From Kiloniellaceae bacterium (GTDB lineage Bacteria; Pseudomonadota; Alphaproteobacteria; Kiloniellales; Kiloniellaceae): 6,336 nucleotides of DNA. The first letter of the stretch is position 1. Each line of letters opens with the position of its first letter. The translations under genes were made by a program, and so were the position numbers. The stretch is from positions 1-6,336 of the forward strand of contig JANQKX010000355.1 in NCBI GenBank assembly GCA_028280915.1, in the 5' to 3' direction. Below, piece by piece: positions 5,291-6,336 of the stretch. Under the pieces are notes generated by a model, which was not told the origin of the DNA, did not search any database, and was given only the letters and a program-made list of their open reading frames with translations.

Positions 5291-6022
5291 GTGGAAAGTC
5301 CGGCCGAGATAAGTGCAGCTTGCTTGGCCGAGCGTTGCGCCGACCGCCTGGGGCACCGCTTTTCCCGGCCCGAATTGCTGCTTCGGGCGCTCACCCATCC
5401 CAGTGTCACGGCGGAAACGCAAAAGCCGGGCACGCCCAGATCCAAGGCGCACAAGGGCAACTATGAGCGCTTGGAGTTTCTCGGCGACCGGGTCCTGGGC
5501 CTGGTGGTCGCCGATATATTGTTCCACACCTTTCCCAAGGAAGCCGAAGGCCCCCTGGCCCGGCGCTTCGCCGGCGTGGTGTGCCGGGACGCCCTGGCCG
5601 AGGTGGCGCGCCAGCTGGACTTGGGGTCGCTGCTGCGTCTGGCCAAGGCCGAGGAGGAGGCCGGAGAGCGGGAAAATCCGGCGCTGCTCTCGAACGCTTG
5701 CGAGGCGGTGATTGCCGCCCTTTACCTGGACGGCGGCCTTGACGCGGCGCGGGGCTTTATCGAGCGTTATTGGCCGCCTTTGATCGCCGCCGAGCGCAAG
5801 CCGCCGCGGGATGCCAAAACCGGCTTGCAGGAATGGGCCCAGGGCCGGGGCCTGCCCCTGCCGAACTATCAGGAATTGGATCGGCAAGGCCCGGACCACA
5901 GTCCCACTTTCACCATCCGGGTCTCCGTGGCGGGGCAGGGCAGTCAAGAAGGCCGGGGCGCTTCCAAGCGGGCGGCGGAACAGGCGGCGGCCGAACGCCT
6001 TCTGGCCAAGCTGGGGGAATAA
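5291..6022 (+). CDS. rnc: Ribonuclease III
   Basis: RNase III is a cytosolic, Mg-dependent homodimer that cuts double-stranded RNA, notably the rRNA precursor. From GTG 5291 it has 243 residues (E. coli 226). The catalytic domain shows RPELLLRALTHPSV near the N-terminus and the signature ERLEFLGDRVLG with E62 and D66 (codons 5474 and 5486). The second metal site reads SNACEAVIAALYLDGG: E138 is present, but the residue matching E. coli D114 is N135 (codon AAC, 5693-5695). A C-terminal double-stranded RNA-binding domain spans about 174-242 and ends in GASKRAAEQAAAERLL. The start is uncertain. The frame is open to a TTG at 5231, which would overlap lepB by 20 bases, and a GTG at 5273 is also possible; homology to relatives begins only at about CLAERCADRLGHRF. 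5291 has the best-placed ribosome-binding site. It ends four bases before era, the classic rnc-era pair. Confidence 0.94.
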   Translation: MESPAEISAACLAERCADRLGHRFSRPELLLRALTHPSVTAETQKPGTPRSKAHKGNYERLEFLGDRVLGLVVADILFHTFPKEAEGPLARRFAGVVCRDALAEVARQLDLGSLLRLAKAEEEAGERENPALLSNACEAVIAALYLDGGLDAARGFIERYWPPLIAAERKPPRDAKTGLQEWAQGRGLPLPNYQELDRQGPDHSPTFTIRVSVAGQGSQEGRGASKRAAEQAAAERLLAKLGE

Positions 6023-6026
6023 ACTC

Positions 6027-6336
6027 ATGGTCGAGAACACCACTCCCGGCGGGCCGGAAACCCATTGCGGTTTCGTCGCCTTGCTGGGGCCGCCCAACAG
6101 CGGCAAGTCCACCTTGATGAACAAGATAGTGGGCGCCAAGGTTTCCATCGTCACCCACAAGGTGCAGACCACCCGCCAGCCCGTGCGCGGCATTGTCATC
6201 CGTGACCACACCCAGATCGTCTTTGTGGACACGCCGGGCATCTTCGCACCCAGCCGGCGCTTGGAGCGGGCCATGGTGGCCGCCGCTTGGGCCGGCGGGG
6301 CCGAGGCGGGTCAGCGGGTGGTGCTCTATGACGCGC
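6027..6336 (+). CDS. era: GTPase Era, N-terminal part; 3' end outside window
   Basis: Era is an essential GTPase that binds 16S rRNA near its 3' end and helps mature the 30S subunit at the membrane/cytosol interface. The first 103 codons are present. After a short leader, CGFVALLGPPNSGKSTL carries the P-loop (G1, residues 21-29). The G2 effector loop contains KVQTTR (45-50), and G3 is DTPG (68-71) in VFVDTPGIFAPSRRLERAM, typical of alphaproteobacterial Era. The G4 NKxD motif and the KH domain would lie beyond the window. The ATG at 6027 is supported by GGGGGA at 6013-6018, eight bases upstream and inside the rnc 3' end. With only four bases after the rnc stop, era is very likely cotranscribed and translationally coupled with rnc; both act on 16S rRNA maturation. 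Confidence 0.95.
   Translation, partial: MVENTTPGGPETHCGFVALLGPPNSGKSTLMNKIVGAKVSIVTHKVQTTRQPVRGIVIRDHTQIVFVDTPGIFAPSRRLERAMVAAAWAGGAEAGQRVVLYDA

Noticed and set aside
5240..6274. Long antisense open frame (344 codons) over rnc and era
   Set aside because: Same cause. It runs through two recognisable genes and shows no coherent motif or ribosome-binding site.
1..6336. CRISPR arrays, tRNA or rRNA genes, insertion sequences, toxin-antitoxin or defence genes
   Set aside because: None seen. Apart from the regulatory gap before rsh, the window is continuous housekeeping coding sequence without long repeats or transposase-like proteins.

Overview
The window looks like a GC-rich alphaproteobacterial chromosome, most likely of Rhodospirillales type. 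The evidence is the gene order folK - rpoZ - rsh (RelA/SpoT) - DUF2062 gene - acpS - lepB - rnc - era, together with characteristic alphaproteobacterial protein sequences, such as the omega N-terminus starting MARVTVEDC and the AcpS stretch YAKRFAAKEA. All genes lie on the + strand, all are housekeeping genes, and two are cut by the window edges (folK at the left, era at the right).

Layout. Positions 1-298 hold the end of folK (folate synthesis). A promoter-like pair (304-332) precedes rpoZ (393-818), which encodes RNA polymerase omega. A 300-base non-coding region (819-1125) follows. It holds several short inverted repeats, a cluster of TTGACG hexamers, a perfect TATAAT box with two 10-bp-phased direct repeats in place of a -35 box, and a possible leader hairpin. 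It leads into rsh (1126-3270), the bifunctional (p)ppGpp synthetase/hydrolase. After a 66-base gap come a DUF2062 membrane protein (3337-3975), acpS (TTG start, 3988-4404), lepB (about 4459-5250), rnc (start uncertain, ending at 6022) and era (from 6027). These five are closely spaced and probably form one transcription unit.

How the genes work together. rsh makes and degrades ppGpp, and omega contributes to one of the ppGpp sites on RNA polymerase, so rpoZ-rsh is a functional pair. acpS activates acyl carrier protein, lepB removes signal peptides at the inner membrane, and rnc and era process and assemble 16S rRNA. The block therefore links growth control, envelope synthesis and ribosome maturation.

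No previously undescribed system is visible. The points most worth a second look are: an Asn where RNase III normally has a metal-binding Asp; the unusual regulatory DNA before rsh; a DUF2062 gene where pyrE/pdxJ usually sit; and an apparent ribosome-binding site after lepB with no normal start codon behind it.
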